A stretch of DNA of 64,000 bases from Bacillota bacterium (GCA_023441055.1 JAEZQY010000036.1:77019-141018), one strand, 5' to 3'; counted from the first letter of the stretch, positions 25,305 to 34,511 are shown. Numbers and translations: made by a program. The notes: generated by a model from the letters alone, not told the origin.

Positions 25305-26732
25305 TTATACCCCTTTAATGGCGGCCAGCGGTTTGCATCTTGCAATTACATCAGCAAGCTTAGCGCCAACGACACTGTCGATGATTTGGTCGACATCTTT
25401 ATAGGCTTGCGGGCATTCATCCAATATCGACTTCAGCGAGCGGTGGTTCACCAGGATTTCCTCATCCGTCCCGACCTTCATCGATGCCTCAAACTCGTCG
25501 ACTGTTACCAGCTCTTTCGTTGCTTTGCGAGAACGCGCCCGACCGGCACCATGGCAGATCGAATAGAAGTTCTTATCGCCTTCGGTTCTCCCTCGCATGA
25601 TATACGACGACGTTCCCATAGAACCTGGTATCAGTGCCGGATGCCCTGTTTCCTTATAAGCTGCACGATTGAGGAAGTGTCCCGGCGGCAATGCTCGTGT
25701 TGCCCCCTTACGGTGTACCAGCAACGGTTGATTGCTATGGAATTCCTTGAGCGCATAATTGTGCATAAGGTCATACAAGACAGGAAGTTCGACTTCAGGT
25801 CCGAACACGTCCCGGAACCCTTGTTCTACCCCATACGCGATCATGTGCCGGTTGCTTACCGCAAAGTTTAATGCTGAATACATCAGGTTCAGATACGTTT
25901 GTCCAACATCGCTGCCTATTGGTGCATAAAGCAAGTTGCGGTCTGGATTCGTTACCCCCCAGCTGAACATCGCTTCACGGAAAATCTTCGTATAGGCTTG
26001 GCCGAGCATCGCTCCCCATGCCCGAGACCCGGAATGGATCATGACGACCACTTGACCGTCGAACAACCCCCATGCAGATGCCACTTCCCTCGCCACTTCA
26101 TCGATTTCAAGATACTGAATTTCTATAAAATGATTACCTCCGCCAAGTGTACCCAGTTGACCGTGTGCATACTTTTGAATATTAGCTGGCAGTTGCTCTA
26201 GGTACTTGTGATCAAAGCTGAATGTAGACTGCTCCACATGACTCAACCAGCGTGCACTAGGCACATAGTTTTCCGGCAATCCGTTCAAGCCATGACGCAC
26301 GACCTCCATAATGTCTATATCTGCGTAGTTCGAATTCGTACGTTCATTCGTAGGAACATACTTTTCTATAGCCTGGATCAGCTTCCGACGCACGTCTTTG
26401 TTTTGGATGTCATTCCTGTGCAGCGGCGTAGTATGCACCCGCATACCGCAGCCAATATCCACACCAACGATCGAGGGAGATACGAAGCCGTCATTCATGC
26501 TCCACACCGCCGTTGTTCCGATACAAGTACCAATTCCGATATGCGCGTCCGGTGTATAGCTCATATAGTGGTTGCGGGGAATCCGCAGGTTATTGTCAGC
26601 CATCTCGAAAACCTTCTCTTCGAAGCTTTGTCTCACTTCTGAATTGGCGAACAGATGCAGTGCGCCATGTTCAAGCTCCAATTCATAATGGTTGTTGCCG
26701 TGGTTCTTCTCAGCCCATTTCATATCAGGCAC
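25305..26732 (-). CDS. rtcB: RtcB 3'-phosphate RNA ligase
   Basis: The 475-aa protein is a full-length GTP/Mn-dependent RNA ligase that joins 2',3'-cyclic phosphate or 3'-phosphate ends to 5'-OH ends. Metal ligands are visible as Asp92 and Cys95 (GVDIGCGM), His201 (GGGNHFIE), His233 (HSGSRAWG) and His324 (LMHNYA); the guanylated histidine is His394 in CHGAGRARSR. No archease gene is nearby. The next features downstream are the tRNA-like RNA and slipin, and two WYL regulators are transcribed divergently from the 157-bp upstream gap, so expression is probably controlled by them. The sequence suggests repair of cleaved tRNA or similar RNA. No key residue is missing. Confidence 0.95.
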   Translation of the reverse strand: MPDMKWAEKNHGNNHYELELEHGALHLFANSEVRQSFEEKVFEMADNNLRIPRNHYMSYTPDAHIGIGTCIGTTAVWSMNDGFVSPSIVGVDIGCGMRVHTTPLHRNDIQNKDVRRKLIQAIEKYVPTNERTNSNYADIDIMEVVRHGLNGLPENYVPSARWLSHVEQSTFSFDHKYLEQLPANIQKYAHGQLGTLGGGNHFIEIQYLEIDEVAREVASAWGLFDGQVVVMIHSGSRAWGAMLGQAYTKIFREAMFSWGVTNPDRNLLYAPIGSDVGQTYLNLMYSALNFAVSNRHMIAYGVEQGFRDVFGPEVELPVLYDLMHNYALKEFHSNQPLLVHRKGATRALPPGHFLNRAAYKETGHPALIPGSMGTSSYIMRGRTEGDKNFYSICHGAGRARSRKATKELVTVDEFEASMKVGTDEEILVNHRSLKSILDECPQAYKDVDQIIDSVVGAKLADVIARCKPLAAIKGV

Positions 26733-26889
26733 CTCCGTCTGTCATCACTTACAAGTTCTATATTCGCTGATCGGAAGGCAAACGAACATGGTGAAAGTAT
26801 TACGACACCAGAATTTTCCCCAATACAGCCCGTATAGGCAATGAATTTGATAGAATGAATAGCAAATGATGAAATTGCGAGGTTGCATC

Positions 26890-28203
26890 ATGGCCAAAGA
26901 GAGCTTTGATAAAGAAATACAGTTTCTTCGTCTACTTGTACTGACCAGCGGAGCCTATAATCGCCAACAGTTTGCCGAGCGGCTTGGGATTTCCGTTCAT
27001 ACGTTCGATAAAACCACGCGTAAACTGAAGGAAGTCGTCGAGGCTGTTACCGATCACATTTCCGATACAGAGCGTAAACAATTCACAGACAGCTTGCGAT
27101 TTAGTTACTATGATTCAACCGATCCTATCCTGTTGTTCTTATTCCGGGCTAAATCCATCAAGGAATCCGAGAGCAGCCGGTTATCTCTCATTCTCTCAGC
27201 AATGAATACCCTACCTCGTACAGCGCTAGAGTTAATGGATATCTGTTACGAACAGCTTGATCCGGAGGCTGCGATGCCTGACGAGAAAACGATACGAAGT
27301 GATCTGAAATATTTAGAACAAGTTGGTGTAATCACTAGAATACATGGTCCTCGCCCCTATCGATACGTTGTGAATAACAGGCTGCTCTACGAATTAAACG
27401 ATGAGGAATTAGCTGAGCTTTATGATTTTGTAGACATTATGGCAAATACACAGGTCCCTTCTGTCATTGGGTACTTGTTGCGCGACAACCTGAAGAAGCA
27501 CATCCAATGGAACAAACCAAATGAATCGTATAACGAGCCATTTCTATATAAGTATCATTACTTCACGCGAATTTTAGATGAGGCTCATCTATTTCAGTTT
27601 TTGAAAGCGATCGAAGAAAGGCGTAAGGTCAAATTTCTGTACTTTACACCTAAGGCGCAGAAGGCCTATTCCTCCCAGAATACGAATCCAGTGTTTGCTA
27701 AAGAAATGGAAGGAAAAAGAGTCCTAACGCTACCGTTAAAAGTTGTATATGACCATCAATATGGCCGCTGGTATTTACTGGGGACAGAATCGAGGCATGG
27801 TATCCGAAAGTATCGGATCGAGGGAATTACGCAAGTCGAAGATGGTGATCCCGTTTCCGAAGAACAATTTTTACGCAATTCTGAACAAATAGATCAGGCC
27901 ATCGAACAAAGCTGGCTTATTGATACGGGAGAACCGGTCAAGGTTCGGGTCCGTTTCTTTAATCCAGGTCCAGGTGTCCCTAACTTTGTGAAGGAACGTG
28001 TCAGGCTGCAAGGCCAGTGGGGAACCATTGTCGAAGAAGATGAGGACTCATTCATTTACGAGATTGTAGTGAATGGTACAACCGAGATTCGACCTTGGGT
28101 TCGAAGCTTCGGCTCCAGCTGCGAGGTGTTAGAACCATTGGAATTTAGGAGAGCGATGATCGCGGAGTGGAAGGGGATTTTAACGTACTATGAATCTGTT
28201 TGA
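26890..28203 (+). CDS. WYL-domain transcriptional regulator 1
   Basis: The protein (about 437 aa from ATG 26890) has an N-terminal winged helix (AKESFDKEIQFLRLLVLTSG then FAERLGISVHTFDKTTRKLK), a second winged-helix-like stretch (DEKTIRSDLKYLEQVGVITR), and a WYL domain centred on YGRWYLLGTESRHGIRKYRI. WYL domains bind nucleic acid or nucleotide ligands and control many stress and defence loci. ATG 26890, with CGAGG seven bases upstream, is preferred over ATG 26866. It diverges from rtcB and overlaps the second WYL gene by 14 bp. Role as the rtcB-locus regulator is inferred from position. Confidence 0.85.
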   Translation: MAKESFDKEIQFLRLLVLTSGAYNRQQFAERLGISVHTFDKTTRKLKEVVEAVTDHISDTERKQFTDSLRFSYYDSTDPILLFLFRAKSIKESESSRLSLILSAMNTLPRTALELMDICYEQLDPEAAMPDEKTIRSDLKYLEQVGVITRIHGPRPYRYVVNNRLLYELNDEELAELYDFVDIMANTQVPSVIGYLLRDNLKKHIQWNKPNESYNEPFLYKYHYFTRILDEAHLFQFLKAIEERRKVKFLYFTPKAQKAYSSQNTNPVFAKEMEGKRVLTLPLKVVYDHQYGRWYLLGTESRHGIRKYRIEGITQVEDGDPVSEEQFLRNSEQIDQAIEQSWLIDTGEPVKVRVRFFNPGPGVPNFVKERVRLQGQWGTIVEEDEDSFIYEIVVNGTTEIRPWVRSFGSSCEVLEPLEFRRAMIAEWKGILTYYESV

Positions 28204-29002
28204 GAAGATGTTTAATTATCAAATCATGTCTCAGCTGCTCGATTCGGGCACTTCTACCCTCACATCTCAGGAGAGGTCCTGGTTAAAGTCCATGCTGATG
28301 ATGCCAGCAGCTGAGATGATATTTTCGCCATCTACGTATGATAAACTCTTAAACCTGCTTGAAGCTGAAGAGACCATACATTTATCCAATGCGATTATTG
28401 AGAAAGCGCGAAGTGAGGAACAGCAGCTCATCCATCCTCACATACGAGCATTACGTCAATTTATTGTAAATAAGCAGGCGATTCAACTGACTACACGTCT
28501 CAAGGACGGACAAACCAGAGAACGGGAGCCCGCATTCCCATACAAGCTAGAGTTCTCGATGGTTAAGCGTGAATGGTACTTATTATGGTTCCATCTGCGC
28601 AATAAGGCGCTGCTCTCCACTAAGCTGAACATGATTGATAGCTTCAATGCGATGCCTCACCCCCTGCCGCCAGAGAAGATTGAATGGGCAGAAGCCGCAA
28701 TCAACAAGATTATTGAAAAGCAAAAACGCACCGTAAAGATTGAAATTATGAAGCAATACAACCAAGAGTTGTCGCGAATCTTGTATGCATTCTCTTGTTT
28801 TGAGAAGGAAGTGGAATTTGACGAGAGCTCCGATCGTTACTTCATCAAGCTCTCCTATCAAAGCAATGAAGGCGAATATATCTTGTCCAAGGTGCGCTTC
28901 TTAGGACAGCGCGTTCAAATCATCGAAGGGGATCATCTCCGCCGTCGTATGCTTGAAAGTGCGACTAAAGCTCTCGCAAGATATGAAGAATGCATGGAAT
29001 GA
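28190..29002 (+). CDS. WYL-domain protein 2
   Basis: A 270-aa protein with a WYL core (FSMVKREWYLLWFHLRNKAL) in its middle and a C-terminal extension (VRFLGQRVQIIEGDHLRRRM). No N-terminal helix-turn-helix is evident, so it may act with WYL protein 1, whose gene it overlaps by 14 bp. The start at 28190 lies inside the end of the first gene. Paired, unequal WYL proteins are known in other bacterial regulatory pairs. Ligand and targets are unknown; the divergent rtcB operon is the obvious candidate. Confidence 0.75.
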   Translation: MNLFEKMFNYQIMSQLLDSGTSTLTSQERSWLKSMLMMPAAEMIFSPSTYDKLLNLLEAEETIHLSNAIIEKARSEEQQLIHPHIRALRQFIVNKQAIQLTTRLKDGQTREREPAFPYKLEFSMVKREWYLLWFHLRNKALLSTKLNMIDSFNAMPHPLPPEKIEWAEAAINKIIEKQKRTVKIEIMKQYNQELSRILYAFSCFEKEVEFDESSDRYFIKLSYQSNEGEYILSKVRFLGQRVQIIEGDHLRRRMLESATKALARYEECME

Positions 29003-29036
29003 TTGGAATGTCAAAATAACGCAAAGAGCCGTTTGG

Positions 29037-29804
29037 CTACCGAGCCCTCTCTATCGCCCGTACAGGAATCCCTGCATCGCGCAAGGATTCATGAATGCGC
29101 TTAGCGAACGCTGCGGCGCGAGCCCCGTCGCCATGTATGCAGATCGTATCCACTTGAACGTTAACGTCTATATTTTGCCTGGAGCGCACTTGACCTTCAC
29201 TTGCCATTCGAATCACTTGCTTCACAGCCAGCTGCTCATCCGTAATAACGGAGCCGGGTTCTTGCCTAGGGGTTAGAGCTCCCGTAGACTCGTAAGTGCG
29301 ATCCGCGAAGCCTTCACTTGCCGTATGAAGCCCAAGCTGCCGTCCGGCCTCGATTAGCGCACTCCCCGCCAGGCCGAATAGAATAAGCTCAGGATCAACC
29401 TTATACACGGCTTCCGCAATGGCCTCAGCTAAGCCCGCATCGATTGCAGCCCTATTATACAGCGCGCCATGCGGCTTCACATGCTTCAGCTTACCGCCTT
29501 CAGCCTCAACGAATGCCCATAGCGAGCCAATTTGATACACGACGATGTCATAGGCCTCCTGGGGGGAAAGATCGATATGCCGTCGGCCGAAGCCAGCCAG
29601 ATCCTGCAGACCCGGATGTGCGCCAATCGCTACGCCGTTATCCATGGCTAGTCGGACCGTCTTCCGCATGGTAGCCGGATCGCCCGCATGAAACCCGCAT
29701 GCAATATTAGCGGACGAGATATAGGGAATGATCGCTGCATCGTTGCCCATTCGATAGGCGCCGAAGCTCTCTCCCATATCACAGTTCAAGTCAATCGTTC
29801 GCAT
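29037..29804 (-). CDS. pxpA: 5-oxoprolinase subunit A (LamB/YcsF family)
   Basis: The 255-aa protein starts RTIDLNCDMGESFGAYRMGND and contains ISSANIACGFHAGDP, IGAHPGLQDLAGFGRR and HVKPHGALYN, hallmark blocks of the LamB/YcsF family. With PxpB and PxpC it forms the ATP-dependent 5-oxoprolinase that opens pyroglutamate to glutamate. It is the last gene of the pxpB-pxpC-pxpA operon, 10 bp after pxpC. Length is normal and all motifs are intact. Confidence 0.95.
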   Translation of the reverse strand: MRTIDLNCDMGESFGAYRMGNDAAIIPYISSANIACGFHAGDPATMRKTVRLAMDNGVAIGAHPGLQDLAGFGRRHIDLSPQEAYDIVVYQIGSLWAFVEAEGGKLKHVKPHGALYNRAAIDAGLAEAIAEAVYKVDPELILFGLAGSALIEAGRQLGLHTASEGFADRTYESTGALTPRQEPGSVITDEQLAVKQVIRMASEGQVRSRQNIDVNVQVDTICIHGDGARAAAFAKRIHESLRDAGIPVRAIERAR

Positions 29805-29814
29805 AACCTACCTC

Positions 29815-30837
29815 CTATCTGGTATACATATCGATACTAGTACGAATCGACTGCAGGTTCAAATCCATCAACAGTCGCGCTTCTTGGGCCTCACGGAGAT
29901 CAACGAGCCTGAATCGGATGCTGCTGCCAATTCGGGCTTGCGCAAGCACCGGAAGATCAGCGGAGATCACCTGTGCGATTCTTGGATAGCCGCCCGTGGT
30001 CTGTCGATCGGCCATCAGGATAATCGGAAGTCCATCCGGAGGAACTTGAATCGTACCGAAGGTCACCGGTTCCGAGACCAGCTCCCTATGCTCCAGCATG
30101 TGAAGACGCTCTCCCGCTAAGCGGTAGCCCATTCGATCAGATTGGGATTGTACCACATAATCGGTGTTCCATAGCTGCTCCAGGCTTGTGTTGTCGAATA
30201 AAGAATATTCATTCCCCGGAAGTACACGAATCGTTGGATCCGTCTCATAGCCGGGCATGATCGCTGTCGAGATGCGCCACTTCACCGAATGGAACATGTG
30301 CGATTCATCGCATCTGCTGAGCATGCTGGCTATGATCTGATTGCCCCTCTCATGAAGCGGATGAACGGACAGCTCGTCACCTGCCTGCAGGGCCCTTCCC
30401 TGATAGCCGCCGAGTGCGGCGCGCAGATAAGTCGAATAACTATCCATCAGCATAGGCACATCAAATCCGCCCGAGACGGCTAGATAGCTGCGATCCCCTG
30501 CTCTCGCAGCACCCAATCGAAGTGTCGTCCCCGCCTGCACATATACCGGCCGCCATAATGGAACGGACCGCCCATCTATGCTCGGCGAGAAGTCTGCCCC
30601 ACAGATCGAGATCAACGCAGGCTTGTCAAAATACAAATCAGCACCAATCACAGTCATCTCGATGGTTGCTTCCTTCTCATCATTGCCTACTAATAGATTG
30701 GCTGCCCTGTGCGCATAGCTGTCCATCGCTCCGCTAACAATAACGCCATACTTCTGGTAGCCGATTCTCCCCAGATCCTGCAAGGTGGTAAGCAAGCCCG
30801 ATTTACGCACATGGATCGTCATGTTATATTCCCCCAA
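29815..30837 (-). CDS. pxpC: 5-oxoprolinase subunit C (KipA-like)
   Basis: The protein contains VRKSGLLTTLQDLGRIGYQKYGV, GAMDSYAHRAANLLVGND, AARAGDRSYLAVSGGFD and RMGYRLAGERL, typical of the biotin-dependent carboxyltransferase-like PxpC/KipA family. It partners with PxpB and PxpA in 5-oxoproline hydrolysis. The start region overlaps the end of pxpB by 19 bp; an internal ATG five codons in (TIHVRKSG) is an alternative start. Both support translation from one mRNA. Confidence 0.93.
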   Translation of the reverse strand: MGEYNMTIHVRKSGLLTTLQDLGRIGYQKYGVIVSGAMDSYAHRAANLLVGNDEKEATIEMTVIGADLYFDKPALISICGADFSPSIDGRSVPLWRPVYVQAGTTLRLGAARAGDRSYLAVSGGFDVPMLMDSYSTYLRAALGGYQGRALQAGDELSVHPLHERGNQIIASMLSRCDESHMFHSVKWRISTAIMPGYETDPTIRVLPGNEYSLFDNTSLEQLWNTDYVVQSQSDRMGYRLAGERLHMLEHRELVSEPVTFGTIQVPPDGLPIILMADRQTTGGYPRIAQVISADLPVLAQARIGSSIRFRLVDLREAQEARLLMDLNLQSIRTSIDMYTR

Positions 30838-31601
30838 TGATCGAACTCCCTACGGCTAATGGGATAGAACGAGATCCGATCGCCGGAGGACAGTAAGGCT
30901 GGCGGTTGATTATCCGGCTCGAATAGGGAGATTGGCGTACGGCCGATCAGCTGCCAGCCGCCAGGAGTCTCGAGCGGATACACCCCCGTCTGCTCCCCTG
31001 CTATTCCTACAGATCCTCGGGGAATGCGCAGTCGCGGTGTGTCCTTGCGCGGTGCCGCAATGCGTGGATCCATACCGCCGAGGTACGGAAATCCCGGAGC
31101 GAACCCCAGCATGTAGACCAGATACGATCCACTTGTATGAATGGCAATGACTTCGTCTGGCGTTAAACCATTCATCTCCGCAACATATGTTAAGTCCTCG
31201 CCGAATTCGCCGCCATAGCATACAGGGATTTCAACATGCCGCGGATTTGGGATTGCAGCGTCGTCGAGATTTTCTACAATCGCCTCTACTTGATGATGGA
31301 CCACTTCGTAGGGGGAGAGATATTGCGCGGTGCTGGATTTCTTGCGCTCACTTAAGAACACCTGGAGCGGGTCATACACGACCGTAACCGAATAATAGGC
31401 CGGGATAACCTCCAGCATGCCCTCGAACGGATGTTCATCCAAGTATCGCGAGAGGATGCTCACCTTCCTATGCGTTTCTAGATCGACTTGATCGCCCAGC
31501 TTGATGACAATCGCACAGTCCCCTTGCGGGGTGAGTTCAATAGTCTGCATTCGTTTCACCTTGTAGCTCCTTATACATGTATGTGGGTATAATTTCGACA
31601 T
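30819..31601 (-). CDS. pxpB: 5-oxoprolinase subunit B (KipI-like)
   Basis: The 260-aa frame has EVIPAYYSVTVVYDP, HVEIPVCYGGEFGEDL, YLVYMLGFAPGFPYLGG and RIPRGSVGIAGEQTGVYPLETPGG, the conserved blocks of PxpB/KipI. The first 18 residues are likely untranslated: ATG at residue 19 (MQTIELTPQGDCAIVI) matches the family start. It is the first gene of the operon, with 112 bp to the divergent polymerase start. In Bacillus the homologue KipI inhibits the sporulation kinase KinA, but the surrounding genes point to 5-oxoprolinase. Confidence 0.92.
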   Translation of the reverse strand: MSKLYPHTCIRSYKVKRMQTIELTPQGDCAIVIKLGDQVDLETHRKVSILSRYLDEHPFEGMLEVIPAYYSVTVVYDPLQVFLSERKKSSTAQYLSPYEVVHHQVEAIVENLDDAAIPNPRHVEIPVCYGGEFGEDLTYVAEMNGLTPDEVIAIHTSGSYLVYMLGFAPGFPYLGGMDPRIAAPRKDTPRLRIPRGSVGIAGEQTGVYPLETPGGWQLIGRTPISLFEPDNQPPALLSSGDRISFYPISRREFDHWGNIT

Positions 31602-31647
31602 GATTCTTCACAACCCTTGCTCGCCATAAGTGGAAATAAAATATACA

Positions 31648-31693
31648 TTGAATAAGAACGCATGTTCCGTGTATAATATGAGAACGAACGTTC
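31648..31693 (+). promoter_or_regulatory. SOS promoter with two LexA boxes
   Basis: TTGAAT (31648-31653) and TATAAT (31672-31677) form a sigma-A promoter with 18-bp spacing. GAACGCATGTTC (31656-31667) lies inside the spacer and GAACGAACGTTC (31682-31693) just after the -10. Both fit the Firmicute LexA/DinR half-site rule GAAC-N4-GTTC. They bracket the -10, so LexA should shut the promoter tightly until DNA damage. Confidence 0.85.
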
Positions 31694-31713
31694 TATTCAT
31701 GGAGGCGGCTAGC

Positions 31714-32982
31714 ATGTGTACAAAACTCATGTCTCCTAATCATAATCGGACCATACTTCTGATTGATGGTCAATCCTTCTATGCTTCAGTCGAAAAGTCT
31801 GCGCATCCAGAATACCAGGATAAGCCGATTGCGATTGGCGATCCGAATCGGGCATCAGGCATTATCTTAACGGCTTGCCCAATTGCGAAGGCTCGTGGCG
31901 TAACGACAGCCAGCAGAGTAAGCGAAGCACTGGCGATCTGTCCAGAACTCATAGTCGTGCGGCCGCGTATGGGCCGGTACATCCAGATTTCGCTTCTGAT
32001 TACGCGGATCTTCGAGTCGATCACAGACCAAGTGGAGCCCTACTCCATCGATGAGCAGTTTCTGGATGTAACAGGCCTTGGACAACCAGAAGATGTTGCG
32101 CGTTATTTGCAAGAGCATGTGCTTCTTTCAACCGGAGTGTGGTCAAGAGTTGGCATCGGTCCGACTAAGGTATTGGCCAAGATGGCTACAGACAACTTCG
32201 CTAAGCGGCAGTCAGATGGGATATACCGATTGGACTGGGACAATATCGAACAAGATTTATGGCCGTTGCCCGTGCACCAGATGTTCATGGTTGCTTCTAA
32301 GATGACTTATCACTTCATGGTCATGGGCATACGAACGATAGGCGATATTGCACGCATGCCGCTCGGGGATTTTAAACAGCGAATGCGCCAGCGTATGGGC
32401 AAGCAAAGTGACATACAAGCCGAATATTATTGGCAGATGTCCAGGGGCATTGACCCAAGTCCAGTAGAACCGTCAATCCGTGGTGCGCTTAAGTCTGTCA
32501 GCCATGGCAAGACATTGCCGCGCGGACGATATAGCAAGAGACAGGATATCGAGGTGGTCTTACTGGAGCTGGTTATTGAGGTCTGCCGGCGAGCTCGCAG
32601 GCTCGGGGTTCAGGGGCGTGTCATTATGGTGGGAGCCGGTGAGACAGATGGAGATCGCGCGGCTAGGTTCGGAAGACAGGTGACGCTGCCGCATTACACA
32701 GCATTAACCCACGAGGTGGCTGATACCGTCTTGCAATTATTTAGCGATTACTGGCAGGGGATGCCCGTGACACATCTGTACGTATCGCTCAATCAGTTGT
32801 CTAGGGACAACGTGCAGCAACTAGATTTGTTTAATGACAGGGCAGCAGCCCTCGACCTAGAGACAGCAATCGATGAGATCAAGGACAAATACGGCAGCGA
32901 TGCGATCATGAGAGCATCCTCTCTGCAGGAGGCCGGCGTGGCACGAGAACGAGCGCAACAGATTGGAGGTCATTACGCATGA
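31714..32982 (+). CDS. Y-family DNA polymerase (UvrX/YqjW type)
   Basis: The 422-aa protein (ATG 31714, GGAGGCGG upstream) contains LLIDGQSFYASVEKS with catalytic Asp18, YSIDEQFLDVTG with the second acidic pair, and helix-hairpin-helix-like and little-finger regions typical of Y-family translesion polymerases. The ORF is open from 31630, but that part spans the promoter and LexA boxes, so the first 28 codons are not translated. It overlaps the next gene by 4 bp. It should copy past lesions during the SOS response. The family also includes DinB; the UvrX/YqjW subgroup is preferred because of the gene partner. Confidence 0.88.
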   Translation: MCTKLMSPNHNRTILLIDGQSFYASVEKSAHPEYQDKPIAIGDPNRASGIILTACPIAKARGVTTASRVSEALAICPELIVVRPRMGRYIQISLLITRIFESITDQVEPYSIDEQFLDVTGLGQPEDVARYLQEHVLLSTGVWSRVGIGPTKVLAKMATDNFAKRQSDGIYRLDWDNIEQDLWPLPVHQMFMVASKMTYHFMVMGIRTIGDIARMPLGDFKQRMRQRMGKQSDIQAEYYWQMSRGIDPSPVEPSIRGALKSVSHGKTLPRGRYSKRQDIEVVLLELVIEVCRRARRLGVQGRVIMVGAGETDGDRAARFGRQVTLPHYTALTHEVADTVLQLFSDYWQGMPVTHLYVSLNQLSRDNVQQLDLFNDRAAALDLETAIDEIKDKYGSDAIMRASSLQEAGVARERAQQIGGHYA

Positions 32983-33443
32983 GCAAGCTAGAAGGAAACA
33001 ATCGGTGGTCCGGCAAGATGCTGCTGACCGAGCATCAAGAGCAATACGACAAACGCTATGAGCCCAGTCGAATCGGCAAGGCAACGGCAGATGAGCTGCA
33101 GCTAATCCGAGACTGGATGATACTCCCTTATATGATGACGATGGCAGACAAGGGTCTTCAAGATGCCAAGCGTCAGAACCATCTATTCAAGCGCTTATTT
33201 ATCCGGAGCATTCAATTCGTGCTCGACTCCATTACTCGCGACATGATGCTCCTCAGAAAGGAGCTCGCACAGCGGCAGATCAAGGTATGGGACGACATCA
33301 CACAGGATGACATCATCTACTGCAAATATGTCTGCCGCGGCTATGAAGATCAATTTGGTATCACTCGTGAGGTATTGAGAACGGAGATTGCTAAGAAATT
33401 CGGTCTCTATATCGATCAGATCTTTAAGAAGCAAGAGGGCTGA
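32979..33443 (+). CDS. Conserved protein co-transcribed with Y-family polymerase
   Basis: A 154-aa protein whose start (ATGA) overlaps the polymerase stop, so it is translationally coupled. NNRWSGKMLLTEHQEQYDKR at the N-terminus resembles the opening of YolD-like partners of UvrX, but the rest (RDWMILPYMMTMADKGLQD, DDIIYCKYVCRGYEDQFGIT) is a longer helical protein known to me only as a hypothetical in Paenibacillus. It should be part of the same SOS regulon. Function unknown. Confidence 0.7.
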   Translation: MSKLEGNNRWSGKMLLTEHQEQYDKRYEPSRIGKATADELQLIRDWMILPYMMTMADKGLQDAKRQNHLFKRLFIRSIQFVLDSITRDMMLLRKELAQRQIKVWDDITQDDIIYCKYVCRGYEDQFGITREVLRTEIAKKFGLYIDQIFKKQEG

Positions 33444-33458
33444 TTCCACTTCCCAAGC

Positions 33459-34463
33459 TCATAGTGACCAATGGATGACTGCCCCAGCATAAACAAGCCC
33501 GCCCCCAAAGCCAAACAATAGAAGTCGATTATCCTTCTTAACACGTCCCTCCTGCACACCAAGATCGATCGCAAGAGGGATTGAAGCAGCGGATGTATTC
33601 CCATAGTGGACCAAGCTGAGCAAAGTGCGCGCAAGAGGAAATCCGCTGCGTTCACAGATGGATTCAATAATACGAAGATTAGCGTTATGTGGAACAAACC
33701 AATCGATGGATCCAGCATTCAGATCGGACAGCTCGAATAATCTGTGCATCCCGGAGGGTACCGTCTGAACAGCCCAGCGGTACACTTCCCGACCGTTCTG
33801 ATAAAAGTAACCTTGCGGATTGAAGTCGATGCCGTCAAGAGAATTGGCTAGTCCAGCCCTGTGAACGTGGATCGCACCTTGGCCATCAGCTCCAGAATCG
33901 CTTGCGATTACGCAGGAGGCTTCAACGTTCTGCGTCTGTTCTAGAAGAACAGCGCCGGCCCCGTCGCCGAACAAGATACATGTGGAACGGTCAGTATAAT
34001 CGGTTATTTTGCTCATGGTATCACTACCTATAACGAGCACCTTACGATTCGCCCCAGAACGGATAAGACTATCTGCCATAATCAGTCCATAGACAAATCC
34101 AGCACATGTTGCATTGATGTCGAGAGCGCCAGCCTTCTCCATTCGATAGTGACGTTGTACGAGGCATGCTACACTGGGGAATGGATAATCCGGTGTGTGC
34201 GTACACACGAGGATCATGTCAACATCGGTAACTGTGATGCCATATCGATCGATCATATTTTGCACCGCAGCTATTGCCAGATGGCTCGTGAATTCATGCT
34301 CTTCGGCTATTCTGCGCTCCTTAATCCCAGTCCGAGTTACGATCCACTCATCACTTGTTTCCACCATCCTTTCCAGGTCGGTATTTGTTAATTTTCCCTG
34401 CGGGACATAAGAACCGATTCCGGTAATTGTAGAATCAAACATGGATGTATGCCTCACTGACAT
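33459..34463 (-). CDS. fabH: Beta-ketoacyl-ACP synthase III (FabH)
   Basis: The 334-aa protein is a KAS III enzyme that condenses acyl-CoA with malonyl-ACP to begin fatty-acid synthesis. Cys120 lies in DINATCAGFVYG; the catalytic His is in WFVPHNANLRIIE and the Asn in HYGNTSAASIPLAI, so the triad is complete. GGGGAGGG precedes ATG 34463. A FapR-type operator and a good promoter lie just upstream. It stands alone and not in a fab cluster, so it is likely one of two fabH copies, as in Bacillus. Confidence 0.93.
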   Translation of the reverse strand: MSVRHTSMFDSTITGIGSYVPQGKLTNTDLERMVETSDEWIVTRTGIKERRIAEEHEFTSHLAIAAVQNMIDRYGITVTDVDMILVCTHTPDYPFPSVACLVQRHYRMEKAGALDINATCAGFVYGLIMADSLIRSGANRKVLVIGSDTMSKITDYTDRSTCILFGDGAGAVLLEQTQNVEASCVIASDSGADGQGAIHVHRAGLANSLDGIDFNPQGYFYQNGREVYRWAVQTVPSGMHRLFELSDLNAGSIDWFVPHNANLRIIESICERSGFPLARTLLSLVHYGNTSAASIPLAIDLGVQEGRVKKDNRLLLFGFGGGLVYAGAVIHWSL

Positions 34464-34511
34464 TGGTAATCCCTCCCCTAAATTCGATACCCAAGGAATT
34501 TATCACTAAGT

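Noticed and set aside
31630..31713. Extended N-terminus of the Y-family polymerase
   Set aside because: The first 28 codons cover the promoter -10 and a LexA box; ATG 31714 has the ribosome site.
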